NCBI GenBank assembly: GCA_033791545.1
Contig: JASJGL010000019.1
Span: forward strand, 1-27,696
Direction: 5' to 3'
Length of the DNA: 27,696 bases
Origin: Antarcticimicrobium sp033791545
Lineage (GTDB): Bacteria; Pseudomonadota; Alphaproteobacteria; Rhodobacterales; Rhodobacteraceae
Positions 7,823 through 15,078 of the stretch are shown here, piece after piece. Within the stretch, counting starts at the first letter, position 1, and every line of letters starts with the position of its first letter. Under the pieces are notes generated by a model that saw nothing but the letters and a program-made list of their open reading frames with translations, was not told the DNA's origin and made no database searches. Both the position numbers and the translations under genes were made by a program.

Positions 7823-9354
7823 GCTGCCGCCCCCGATACACCGGCCATCAACAGGCCCAATTCACGTTCATCGGTCTGATCGGGCAGGCGTTCACCCATC
7901 AGGCGACCGTCAAACATCACCGCGATCCGATCCGACAGCGCCAGAATCTCGTCCAGCTCGACACTGACCAGCAGCACTGCCGCGCCCTGATCGCGCAGGG
8001 CGACGATCTGCTTGTGAATAAACTCGATCGCGCCGATATCCACCCCGCGCGTGGGTTGGCCCACCAGCAGCAGATCGGGATTGCGCTCGATCTCGCGCGC
8101 CACCACGATTTTTTGCTGGTTGCCGCCCGAGAAGTTCTTGGCGGCCAGCGCCGGATCTGGCGGGCGCACATCGAATTTCTCCATCTTCGCCTCGGTATCG
8201 CGGATCAGCGCGGCGTTCACCATCAATGGCCCGCGGCAAAAGGCCGGATCGTGATGATAGCCAAAGGCGACGTTTTCCCAAGCGTGAAATTCCATGATCA
8301 GCCCTTCGCGTTGGCGGTCCTCGGGCACATGGGCGATGCCCGCCGCCCGCCGCGACTGCCCGTCCGAACCGCGCCCCTCCAACTTGAGCGCGGTGCCGTT
8401 CAGCGTGACCGAGCCGGTACCGGGGCGCATACCGCCCAGCACCTCCAACAGTTCGGATTGCCCGTTACCGGCCACCCCGGCGATGCCCAGAATTTCACCG
8501 GCGCGCAGGTTCAGGTCGATGCCCTTGACGCGCTCCACCCCCTGATCGTCGCGCACACGCAGGTTCTTGACCTCCAGCACCATCTTGCCGGGGGTCGCGG
8601 GGGCCTTGTCCACCCGCAACAGCACCTTGCGGCCCACCATCAGTTCGGCCAGTTCCTCGGGGGTGGTTTCGGAGGTCTTGACGGTTGCGGTCATCTCGCC
8701 GCGTCGCATCACGCTGACGGTGTCGGTGATGTCCATGATCTCGCGCAGCTTGTGGGTGATCAGGATGATGGTTTTGCCCTCGGCGCGCAGGTTGTCGAGG
8801 ATGCGAAACAGGTGGTCGGCCTCGGGCGGGGTCAGCACACCAGTGGGCTCGTCAAGGATCAGGATATCGGCTTGCCGGTAGAGCGCTTTGAGGATTTCGA
8901 CCCGCTGCTGCATCCCGACGCCAATCTGGTCGATGCGTGCGTCTGGATCGACGTTCAGTTCGTATTCCACCGCCAATTCGGCCAGCAGCTTGCGCGCGCG
9001 GGCCAGCGAGGGGCGCAACAGCCGCCCTTCCTCGGCGCCCAGAATGACGTTTTCCAGCACGGTGAAGGTCTCGACCAGTTTGAAATGCTGAAACACCATG
9101 CCGATGCCGGCGGAAATGGCCGCCTGGCTGTCGGGAATCTCGGTGTGGTGGCCGTTGATGAAAATCTCGCCCGCATCGGCCTTGTAGAAGCCGTAGAGGA
9201 TGCTCATCAGCGTCGATTTGCCGGCGCCGTTTTCACCGATGATGCCGTGGATCGTGCCCGGCATCACCCGGATCGAGATGTCCTTGTTGGCCTGCACCGG
9301 CCCGAACGCCTTGGAAATGCCGCGCAGTTCAATGGCTGGTGATGTATCGCTCAT
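7819..9354 (-). CDS. ABC transporter ATP-binding protein, two-domain, BMP/nucleoside-type
   Basis: 511 residues carrying two fused nucleotide-binding domains, as in B. subtilis NupO and sugar CUT2 ATPases. Domain 1 has Walker A GENGAGKST (40-48), a GVGMQQRVEI signature (145-154) and Walker B ILILDEP (164-170). Domain 2 has the degenerate P-loop GVAGNGQS (293-300), in which the lysine is replaced; this is normal for the second domain of this family. It also has signature SGGNQQK (409-415) and a Walker B-like LLLVGQPTRGVD. It energises uptake by the two downstream permeases with the BMP-type binding protein encoded upstream. A hairpin between the binding-protein gene and this one probably lowers its expression relative to the binding protein. 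Confidence 0.92.
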   Translation of the reverse strand: MSDTSPAIELRGISKAFGPVQANKDISIRVMPGTIHGIIGENGAGKSTLMSILYGFYKADAGEIFINGHHTEIPDSQAAISAGIGMVFQHFKLVETFTVLENVILGAEEGRLLRPSLARARKLLAELAVEYELNVDPDARIDQIGVGMQQRVEILKALYRQADILILDEPTGVLTPPEADHLFRILDNLRAEGKTIILITHKLREIMDITDTVSVMRRGEMTATVKTSETTPEELAELMVGRKVLLRVDKAPATPGKMVLEVKNLRVRDDQGVERVKGIDLNLRAGEILGIAGVAGNGQSELLEVLGGMRPGTGSVTLNGTALKLEGRGSDGQSRRAAGIAHVPEDRQREGLIMEFHAWENVAFGYHHDPAFCRGPLMVNAALIRDTEAKMEKFDVRPPDPALAAKNFSGGNQQKIVVAREIERNPDLLLVGQPTRGVDIGAIEFIHKQIVALRDQGAAVLLVSVELDEILALSDRIAVMFDGRLMGERLPDQTDERELGLLMAGVSGAAA

Positions 9355-9360
9355 AAAGCC

Positions 9361-9402
9361 CCCGCAGAAAACAAGGGCCGCGCGGGGATCGTCGCGCGGC
9401 CC
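9361..9402 (-). terminator. Intra-operon attenuator or terminator after the BMP gene
   Basis: A perfect 10-bp stem (9375-9384 with 9393-9402, 8-nt loop) of almost pure G and C. Read on the minus strand it is followed by TTGTTTTC. It lies 24 nt past the binding-protein stop and before the ATPase start. Such partial terminators commonly allow excess binding protein over the membrane complex, and may also protect the upstream mRNA from 3' exonucleases. Confidence 0.7.
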
Positions 9403-9426
9403 GTTCGCCTGTGTGTCGGGTCCGGA

Positions 9427-10425
9427 TCAGAAGTCCAGAACCGGGCAGCTGTCGTTTTCGTAATAGCTGGTGACCTTGATATCACCGCTGATGATCTTGT
9501 CGCGCGCGCCGTCCGCTGCGGCCTTCATCTCCGGGGTGATCAGCGCGGCGTTGTTTTCATCCAGCGCATAGCCGACACCGTCTTCGGCAAGGCCCAGCAC
9601 AAAGACACCGGCTTCCACGTCGTTGCCTGCTTTCATGGCGTCATAGACCGCCACATCGACGCGTTTCAGCATCGAGGTCAACACCTTGCCCGGGTGCAGG
9701 TGATTCTGGTTGCTGTCCACCCCGATCGAGAGAATCCCCTCGTCGGCGGCGGTCTGCAACACGCCCACGCCGGTGCCGCCAGCAGCAGCATAGATCACAT
9801 CGGCGCCCTGGCTGATCTGCGCCTTGGTCAGTTCCGAGCCCTTGACCGGGTCATTCCACGCCGCCGGGGTCGTCCCGGTCATGTTGGCGATGATCTTGGC
9901 GTCCGGGTTGACCGCTTTCACCCCCTGCGCATAGCCGCAGCCAAAGTGGCGGATCAGCGGCACGTCCATGCCGCCGATAAAGCCGACGGTGCCGGATTTC
10001 GAGGCCATCGCGGCCAGCATCCCGACCAGATAAGACCCTTCATGCTCGGCAAAGCCAAGTTGGCGGATGTTGTCGCCGGTGATCCATGTCACATCGACCA
10101 CGACGAATTTGGTGTCGGGATAATCCGGGGCAACATTGCTGAGCGGGTCCGCCATGGCAAAGCCCATGGTGATGATCGGGTTGGCACCGGCCTCGGCAAA
10201 GCGGCGCAGCGCCTGTTCGCGCTGGGCCTCGGATTGCAGTTCGATCTCGCGGAAGCTGCCGCCGGTCTCATCGGCCCAGCGTTGCGCCCCGGTGAAGGCC
10301 GCCTCGTTGAAGCTTTTGTCGAATTTGCCACCAAGGTCGAAGATCAGCGCCGGTTCGGCCAATGCGGCGCCCGCGCTCAGGGCCATCGCTGCGGCGGCGC
10401 CCATCAGGGATTTCAAAAGGGTCAT
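9427..10425 (-). CDS. BMP family ABC transporter substrate-binding protein
   Basis: 332-residue periplasmic protein with a type I signal peptide (about 1-23, ending ALA before EPALIF). It has no lipobox cysteine, so it is probably soluble rather than a lipoprotein. The BMP/PnrA/Med fold is recognised from DLGGKFDKSFNEAAF, VGFIGGMDVPLIRHF, GADVIYAAAGGTGVGV and GVDSNQNHL. Family members bind purine nucleosides or related compounds; the ligand here is an inference. I reject the longer frame to 10488 because the ATG at 10425 follows a good GGGAG ribosome site and begins the signal peptide. This is the first gene of the importer operon and has its own upstream region with paired TTGAC/GTCAA dyads. 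Confidence 0.9.
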   Translation of the reverse strand: MTLLKSLMGAAAAMALSAGAALAEPALIFDLGGKFDKSFNEAAFTGAQRWADETGGSFREIELQSEAQREQALRRFAEAGANPIITMGFAMADPLSNVAPDYPDTKFVVVDVTWITGDNIRQLGFAEHEGSYLVGMLAAMASKSGTVGFIGGMDVPLIRHFGCGYAQGVKAVNPDAKIIANMTGTTPAAWNDPVKGSELTKAQISQGADVIYAAAGGTGVGVLQTAADEGILSIGVDSNQNHLHPGKVLTSMLKRVDVAVYDAMKAGNDVEAGVFVLGLAEDGVGYALDENNAALITPEMKAAADGARDKIISGDIKVTSYYENDSCPVLDF

Positions 10426-10504
10426 CGTTATTCTCCCGGTTGGTTTTTTCTGATTGCGGCGGGCCGCCGGTCCGGAGGGACAGCTCATCGGCGCGCCGAA
10501 TGTC

Positions 10505-10558
10505 TTGACCTGTCAATTTAGGCCGCAGCAGGTGCAAACGGTCAACCCGCTTTTGACC
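10505..10558 (-). promoter_or_regulatory. Candidate promoter and operator for the BMP importer operon
   Basis: Minus strand: -35-like TTGACC (10545-10540) with an 18-nt spacer to CTAAAT (10521-10516), or 19 nt to TAAATT. Two dyads overlap it: TTGAC-CT-GTCAA at 10505-10516 over the -10 end, and GGTCAA-N7-TTGACC at 10540-10558 over the -35. The shared half-site suggests one regulator binding two places. No regulator gene lies beside it. Confidence 0.4.
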
Positions 10559-10586
10559 ATCGGGTTCAGGATTTCCTGCGCTGACC

Positions 10587-11021
10587 TTAGGGAAGCGGGC
10601 GCGACATGACCACGGCATCGGCAGCTTCGGCCCCGGTGCGGGGGTAATATCCGCGCCGCAGCCCGCTGCGGCAAAACCCCATTGCCGTGTACAGCGACAG
10701 CGCGGCGGGGTTGTCATTCGCCACCTCAAGAAAGGCCTGAGACGCGCCACGCGCGACCGCCTCGGCCATCCACGCCGCCATGCAGACCCGCGCGCGGCCT
10801 TGGCGGCGCTGGGCGGGGGCGGTGGCGATGGTCAACAGCTCGGCCTCATCGGCGATCACCCGGACCAGCGCGAAACAGGTGGCCTCCCCGCGGGCAAAAC
10901 AGCCGGGCAGTTGGAGCAGGGCAGAAAATTCATCCGCCCGCCACGGGCGAGATTGGGTAAAGGCCGCCGCATGGGTGGTGGCCATATCCTCGGGCGTGAG
11001 GGGGGATGTCGCTGTGGGCAT
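10587..11021 (-). CDS. rimI: Ribosomal-protein alanine N-acetyltransferase (RimI-type GNAT)
   Basis: 144-residue GNAT-fold acetyltransferase. RimI acetylates the N-terminal alanine of ribosomal protein S18 using acetyl-CoA. The acetyl-CoA pyrophosphate loop is visible as APAQRRQGRA (68-77), and the C-terminal signature as EVANDNPAALSLYTAMGF followed by GLRRGYY. The tsaB stop and this ATG share a base (TGATG, 11023-11019), so I prefer the ATG at 11021 over the TTG immediately before it. The tsaB-rimI pairing is conserved in many bacteria and supports the assignment over other GNATs. Confidence 0.85.
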   Translation of the reverse strand: MPTATSPLTPEDMATTHAAAFTQSRPWRADEFSALLQLPGCFARGEATCFALVRVIADEAELLTIATAPAQRRQGRARVCMAAWMAEAVARGASQAFLEVANDNPAALSLYTAMGFCRSGLRRGYYPRTGAEAADAVVMSRPLP

Positions 11022-11668
11022 CAATCCAGCAGGACCGGCGGTGCCTCGCGCGAGGGGGCGGCGTCGGCAGAGCGGATATAAAGCGGTTTCGGCAGCGGTG
11101 CGTCGGGGCGGACCCGGCGGTTGGCGGCGCGGGCAATGGCCTCGACCATCGGATAGACCGGGGGCAGGGCGCGCCCGCCGGTCAGACGCGCCAGCGCCTC
11201 GGCCTCGGCCCCGATCACCGACAGGCCACTGTGCAGCAGGGTCGCAGGGATCTCGCCCGGATGCACCGGCCCCAAGGGCGCGGTGTCGGGCGGGCCGAGA
11301 TAGACCGCACCGCGGGGGGCGGCGACGGTGGTCAGGACCGGTTCGTCGGTGCCTTCGCGCAGCGCATCGAAGCAGGAGACGCCGATCGCCGGAACCTTCA
11401 GCCCCAGCGCCAGCCCGCGCGCGGCAGAGACGGCGATGCGGATCCCGGTGAAATTGCCCGGACCCACACCCACGGCAATGGCGGCAAGGTCACGCCATGT
11501 CACACCGGCCCCGGCCAGCAGCTCTTCCAGCAGGGGAAACAGCCGTTCGGCCTGACCCCGGCCCATATCCTCGCCGCAGGTCGACAGAATCTGGTCACCC
11601 GACAGCAAGGCGGCCGCGCAATGCGCGGCCGAGGTGTCAAAGGACAGGATCAGGGGAGCGTGTGTCAT
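11021..11668 (-). CDS. tsaB: tRNA threonylcarbamoyladenosine biosynthesis protein TsaB
   Basis: 215 residues with the ASKHA-fold N-terminus ILSFDTSAAHCAAAL (7-21) and the diagnostic GVGPGNFTGIRIAVSAARGL (67-86). TsaB is the non-catalytic partner that with TsaD and TsaE transfers threonylcarbamoyl to A37 of ANN-decoding tRNAs. The length is normal for alphaproteobacterial TsaB, slightly shorter than the E. coli protein. It lies 20 bp after nfuA and is coupled to rimI by TGATG, consistent with an nfuA-tsaB-rimI operon. Confidence 0.9.
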   Translation of the reverse strand: MTHAPLILSFDTSAAHCAAALLSGDQILSTCGEDMGRGQAERLFPLLEELLAGAGVTWRDLAAIAVGVGPGNFTGIRIAVSAARGLALGLKVPAIGVSCFDALREGTDEPVLTTVAAPRGAVYLGPPDTAPLGPVHPGEIPATLLHSGLSVIGAEAEALARLTGGRALPPVYPMVEAIARAANRRVRPDAPLPKPLYIRSADAAPSREAPPVLLD

Positions 11669-11688
11669 GCCGCTGGCCTGTCTGCGGA

Positions 11689-12252
11689 TCAGACCGAGAC
11701 CGGGCGCACCTCGATCACTTCGGGAATGTAGTGGCGCAACAGGTTTTCGATGCCCATCTTCAGGGTCAGCGTGGACGAGGGGCAGCCCGCGCAGGCCCCC
11801 TGCATATGCAGATAGACCACGCCACGCTCAAACCCGTGGAAGGTGATATCGCCGCCATCCTGTGCAACGGCAGGGCGCACGCGGCTGTCCAACAGCTCTT
11901 TGATCTGTCCGACGATCTCGGAATCCTCGCCGCTGAAGTCGGCATGGCCCGAGGCCGGGTCGTCCGCACCTTCCATCACCGGCGCGCCGGACTGGTAATG
12001 CTCCATCACCGCACCCAGAATCGCGGGTTTGATGTGGTCCCATTCGACACTTTCGGCCTTGGTGACGGTGACGAAATCATTGCCGAAGAACACGTCGGTG
12101 ACGCCATCGACCGCGAAGATGCGGGTGGCCAGCGGGGAGTTCGCGGCGGCCTCGGCCGAGGCGAAATCGGCGGTTCCGGCCTCCAGCACGGTCTGGCCGG
12201 GCAGGAATTTCAGTGTCGCCGGGTTCGGGGTCGATTCGGTCTGGATGAACAT
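11689..12252 (-). CDS. NifU-like Fe-S scaffold/carrier protein (Nfu)
   Basis: 187 residues in two parts. The N-terminal Nfu_N domain is MFIQTESTPNPATLKFLPG and following, to about residue 90. The C-terminal NifU domain contains the cluster-binding motif CAGC (Cys154, Cys157) within QGACAGCPSSTLTLK. Such proteins bind a labile [4Fe-4S] cluster at a dimer interface and deliver it to client enzymes in the cytoplasm; both ligands are intact. I leave the symbol blank because the alphaproteobacterial Nfu differs in domain order from E. coli NfuA. The upstream region carries a good promoter, and tsaB and rimI follow closely. Confidence 0.9.
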   Translation of the reverse strand: MFIQTESTPNPATLKFLPGQTVLEAGTADFASAEAAANSPLATRIFAVDGVTDVFFGNDFVTVTKAESVEWDHIKPAILGAVMEHYQSGAPVMEGADDPASGHADFSGEDSEIVGQIKELLDSRVRPAVAQDGGDITFHGFERGVVYLHMQGACAGCPSSTLTLKMGIENLLRHYIPEVIEVRPVSV

Positions 12253-12281
12253 CTGACATGCACCTTTGCTGGGTTGTTCCC

Positions 12282-12310
12282 TATATGCGTCTGCGACCGC
12301 GACACGTCAA
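12282..12310 (-). promoter_or_regulatory. Sigma-70-type promoter for nfu-tsaB-rimI
   Basis: On the minus strand TTGACG (12310-12305), a 17-nt spacer and CATATA (12287-12282), ending about 30 bp before the nfu ATG. Both hexamers are close to consensus with ideal spacing. An AAAGG ribosome site follows. Confidence 0.6.
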
Positions 12311-12378
12311 GGTTTGGAACGGTTCTAAGACGGTTGGGCGCCCCTGCGGTCCCGCCCGATCCGGGGGGGTAGGGGGCG

Positions 12379-12834
12379 TCAGGTGATCGCCTCAAGCTTT
12401 TCCTTGCTCAGGTCGCCGGGAACGATGGTGATGGGGATCGGCAGGCTGCCTGCGGATTTGCTCATCTGGGTGACCAAGGGCCCCGGCCCCTTGCGCCCGG
12501 TGCCCGCGCCCAGCACCAGAATCCCGATGCTGGGGTCTTCCTGCACCTGCGCGATGATCTCTTCGACCGACTGGCCTTCCCGGATCACCAGTTCTGGATC
12601 GACCCCCTGTTTGTCGCGCATCCACTTGGCGAAAACCTCGAAATGGGCGTGGATCCTTTCCCGCGCTTCCTCGCGCATGACCTCGCCGACGCCGATCCAG
12701 TGGTTGAACTCTTCCGGTGGGATGACCGACAGAATCATCACGCCCGCCCCGGTATGGGCGGCGCGCATGGCGGCAAAGCGCATGGCGTTCAGGCATTCAC
12801 GGCTGTCGTCCAGAACGACCAGAAATTTGCGCAT
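12379..12834 (-). CDS. Universal stress protein family protein (UspA fold)
   Basis: 151 residues beginning with the USP opening MRKFLVVLDDSRECLNAM, and ending in the nucleotide-loop region LVLGAGTGRKGPGPLV with a terminal IPITIVPG strand. The loop resembles the G-x2-G-x9-G(S/T) ATP-binding pattern but is looser, so ATP binding is uncertain. USP proteins are cytoplasmic and support stress survival; no specific partner can be named. The longer frame to 12885 is rejected because the ATG at 12834 follows a good GGAGAG site and matches the family start. It lies between the aminotransferase gene and nfu, an arrangement I believe is common in Rhodobacterales. Confidence 0.85.
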   Translation of the reverse strand: MRKFLVVLDDSRECLNAMRFAAMRAAHTGAGVMILSVIPPEEFNHWIGVGEVMREEARERIHAHFEVFAKWMRDKQGVDPELVIREGQSVEEIIAQVQEDPSIGILVLGAGTGRKGPGPLVTQMSKSAGSLPIPITIVPGDLSKEKLEAIT

Positions 12835-12902
12835 ACGGGGTCTCTCCTCGGCGCGGATGATGCCCGATGCCGGTATGTCAGGCAAGCGCGGCGTCTGTTG
12901 GG

Positions 12903-13766
12903 TTATCGGGTCGAGGCGGCCCAGTCCCAGTACATTTCACGCACGCGCCGGGTCACCGGACCCATCTGGTAGCGGTTTTCTTCAAAGGCGGTCACCGGCG
13001 TCACCTTGCTGAAGTTGCCCGAGAGAAAGATCTCGTCGGCCTCTTCGAAATCCTTGAAGGTCAGTACGGTCTCATGCACCGTCATGCCGTCGGCGCGCAT
13101 GTTCTTCATGTGCCGCATGCGGGTGATGCCGGCAAGGAAGGTGCCGTTGGAAATCGGCGTGAACACCTCGCCATCCTTGACCATGAAAACGTTGGCTGTC
13201 GCGGTCTCGGCGACGTTGCCGGTGGCGTCGGCGACCAGCGCATTGGCAAAGCCTTTGGAGCGGGCTTCGACCAGCATCCGGGCGTTGTTGGGATAGAGGC
13301 AGCCGGCCTTGGCGTTGCAGATCGCGTTTTCCAGAACCGGGCGGCGGAACCGGGTGCGGGTCAGGGTGGTGCCGGCCTCGGGCGCGGGCATCGGGATTTC
13401 TTCCAGACACAGGGCAAAGCCGGTCTCGTCGGCCTTGGGGACCAGCGCAGACTCATCGCCGTTGATACCCCAGTACATCGGCCGGATATAGACCGCCGCG
13501 TCGGGGCCATAGGCCTTGAGCCCCTCTTTCGCGATCTCGACCATTTCCTCGTCGCCGATCGTGGGCTTGAGCATCATTGCCTTGGCCGAGCGGTTGATGC
13601 GGGCGCAGTGCAGATCAAGGTCCGGGGTCAGCCCCTCGAACAGCCGCGCCCCGTCGAAGACCCCAGAGCCGAGCCAAGCGCCGTGATCGGCCGCGCTGAT
13701 GATCGGGGTGTCGCCGTTGTGCCAAGTGCCATTGAAATAGGTGCGGATGTTTGTGCCGGTGGCCAT
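12903..13766 (-). CDS. ilvE: Branched-chain amino acid aminotransferase (PLP class IV)
   Basis: 287-residue class IV (D-amino-acid transaminase-like fold) aminotransferase. It interconverts valine, leucine and isoleucine with their 2-oxo acids using glutamate/2-oxoglutarate. The PLP lysine is Lys153 in ICNAKAGCLYPNN, and Glu187 in GNVAETATANVF contacts the pyridine nitrogen. RPMYWG and the C-terminal GNFSKVTPV region are also typical. The ATG at 13766 follows a strong AGGAGA site. Class IV also includes aminodeoxychorismate lyase and D-alanine transaminase, but N-terminus and length (TNIRTYFNGTWHNGD) fit BCAT, so ilvE is the likely role. Confidence 0.86.
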   Translation of the reverse strand: MATGTNIRTYFNGTWHNGDTPIISAADHGAWLGSGVFDGARLFEGLTPDLDLHCARINRSAKAMMLKPTIGDEEMVEIAKEGLKAYGPDAAVYIRPMYWGINGDESALVPKADETGFALCLEEIPMPAPEAGTTLTRTRFRRPVLENAICNAKAGCLYPNNARMLVEARSKGFANALVADATGNVAETATANVFMVKDGEVFTPISNGTFLAGITRMRHMKNMRADGMTVHETVLTFKDFEEADEIFLSGNFSKVTPVTAFEENRYQMGPVTRRVREMYWDWAASTR

Positions 13767-13887
13767 GTCGTTCTCCTAGTCTGCCGGCGGACACTAAGAA
13801 CAAGACGGGGGAAGGTCTAGGGGCCTGATGTCGCGGGGGCGCTTGGCGGCACGGGAGCGAGCAGAAGAGGGGGGGGGCCGGTACGGA

Positions 13888-13923
13888 ACACGGCCCGGAA
13901 CGTACGAAACGTCCGGGCCGTGT
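13888..13923 (-). terminator. Strong hairpin after trpS
   Basis: Perfect 12-bp stem (ACACGGCCCGGA at 13888-13899 with its complement at 13912-13923) with a 12-nt loop, 26 bp past the trpS stop. On neither strand is there a good T-run afterward, so it is either a weak terminator or an mRNA 3'-end stabiliser. An unusual run of nine C on the minus strand follows a few bases later. Confidence 0.5.
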
Positions 13924-13948
13924 CAGTCGGTCAGTAAAAGGGGGCGGA

Positions 13949-14977
13949 TCAGATCGCGACCGGGCCGACCATGCCGACGATATCATAGGTCTGGCGCAGG
14001 ATCGGCGCGGTGATCGCGCGGGCCCGCTCGGCGCCACGGGTCAGGATGCGGTCGATCTCGTCCTGCTCGCCCATCAGGCGGCTCATTTCCTGGGTGATCG
14101 GCGACAGCTTGGCGACGGCCAGATCGGCCAGCGCCGGTTTGAAGGTGGCAAAGTTCTGCCCCGCATGATCGGCGATCACCTGTTCCACCGAGGTATCGGC
14201 CAGCGCAGCATAGATGTTGACGAGGTTGCGGGCGTCGGGCCGGTCGTCCAGCGCGTCGGTGTTGTCGGGCAGCGGCTCGGGGTCGGTCTTGGCCTTGCGG
14301 ATCTTCTTGGCGATGGTGTCGGCATCGTCGGTCAGGTTGATCCGGCTGGCATCCGAAGGATCGGATTTCGACATCTTCTTGGTGCCGTCACGCAGGCTCA
14401 TCACCCGGGTTGCGGCACCTTCGATCACCGGTTCAGTCAGCGGAAAGAAATCAACGCCATAGTCGTGGTTGAACTTGGCGGCGATGTCGCGAGTCAGCTC
14501 AAGGTGCTGTTTCTGGTCCTCGCCCACCGGAACATGGGTGGCGTGATAGATCAGGATGTCGGCGGCCATCAGCGAGGGGTAGGCGAGCAACCCCAGCGAG
14601 ACGTCTTGCGTGTTCTTGCCGGCCTTGTCCTTGAACTGGGTCATGCGCTGCATCCAGCCCATGCGCGCGACACAGTTGAACACCCAGGCCAGCTGGGCGT
14701 GTTCAGGCACCTGGCTTTGGTTGATGAGGATGGATTTTTCCGGGTCGATCCCCGAGGCGATGAACCCGGCGCAAAGTTCGCGGGTGGCGCGGCGCAGATC
14801 GGCGGGATTTTGCCAGACGGTGATCGCGTGCAGGTCGACCATGCAATAGATCGACTCGATGCCCTTGTTCTGCGCATCAGCGAACCGCTTGAGCGCGCCG
14901 AGATAATTGCCGAGGTGCAGGTTACCGGAGGGCTGGATCCCGGAAAACACCCGCGGCGTGAACGTGGTCTCGGTCAT
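13949..14977 (-). CDS. trpS: Tryptophanyl-tRNA synthetase
   Basis: 342-residue class I aminoacyl-tRNA synthetase that charges tRNA(Trp). The HIGH-like signature is GNLHLGNYLG (18-27) and the KMSKS loop is intact at 201-205 (GTKKMSKSDPSD). Other typical stretches are YCMVDLHAIT, QSQVPEHAQLAWVF and LLAYPSLMAADIL. The length is usual for the bacterial enzyme. The ATG at 14977 is preceded by GGGAG at proper distance. It is transcribed divergently from the rhomboid-like gene. Confidence 0.95.
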   Translation of the reverse strand: MTETTFTPRVFSGIQPSGNLHLGNYLGALKRFADAQNKGIESIYCMVDLHAITVWQNPADLRRATRELCAGFIASGIDPEKSILINQSQVPEHAQLAWVFNCVARMGWMQRMTQFKDKAGKNTQDVSLGLLAYPSLMAADILIYHATHVPVGEDQKQHLELTRDIAAKFNHDYGVDFFPLTEPVIEGAATRVMSLRDGTKKMSKSDPSDASRINLTDDADTIAKKIRKAKTDPEPLPDNTDALDDRPDARNLVNIYAALADTSVEQVIADHAGQNFATFKPALADLAVAKLSPITQEMSRLMGEQDEIDRILTRGAERARAITAPILRQTYDIVGMVGPVAI

Positions 14978-15030
14978 CGTGCGAACTCCCGTCTGGATAA
15001 ATGGACCTGTGTCGCTTACCCATGCCCTCA

Positions 15031-15049
15031 GGTGCCGTCAACCGGCACC
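15031..15049 (+). other. Inverted repeat in the trpS/rhomboid divergent region
   Basis: GGTGCCG at 15031-15037 pairs with CGGCACC at 15043-15049 across a 5-nt loop, 30 bp before the rhomboid-like ATG. It may be an operator or leader hairpin; no promoter hexamers are convincing here. Confidence 0.35.
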
Positions 15050-15078
15050 GGCAGTCAGGCAGGCAAGGAGACCGGATC

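Noticed and set aside
8455..8478. Missing lysine in the second Walker A of the ABC ATPase as a sign of inactivation
   Set aside because: A degenerate second P-loop is normal in CUT2/nucleoside-type two-domain ATPases.
8014..9342. Long plus-strand frame opposite the ABC ATPase
   Set aside because: It mirrors the third-position GC bias of the ATPase gene; the predicted product is His/Gln/Gly-rich without homology signs.
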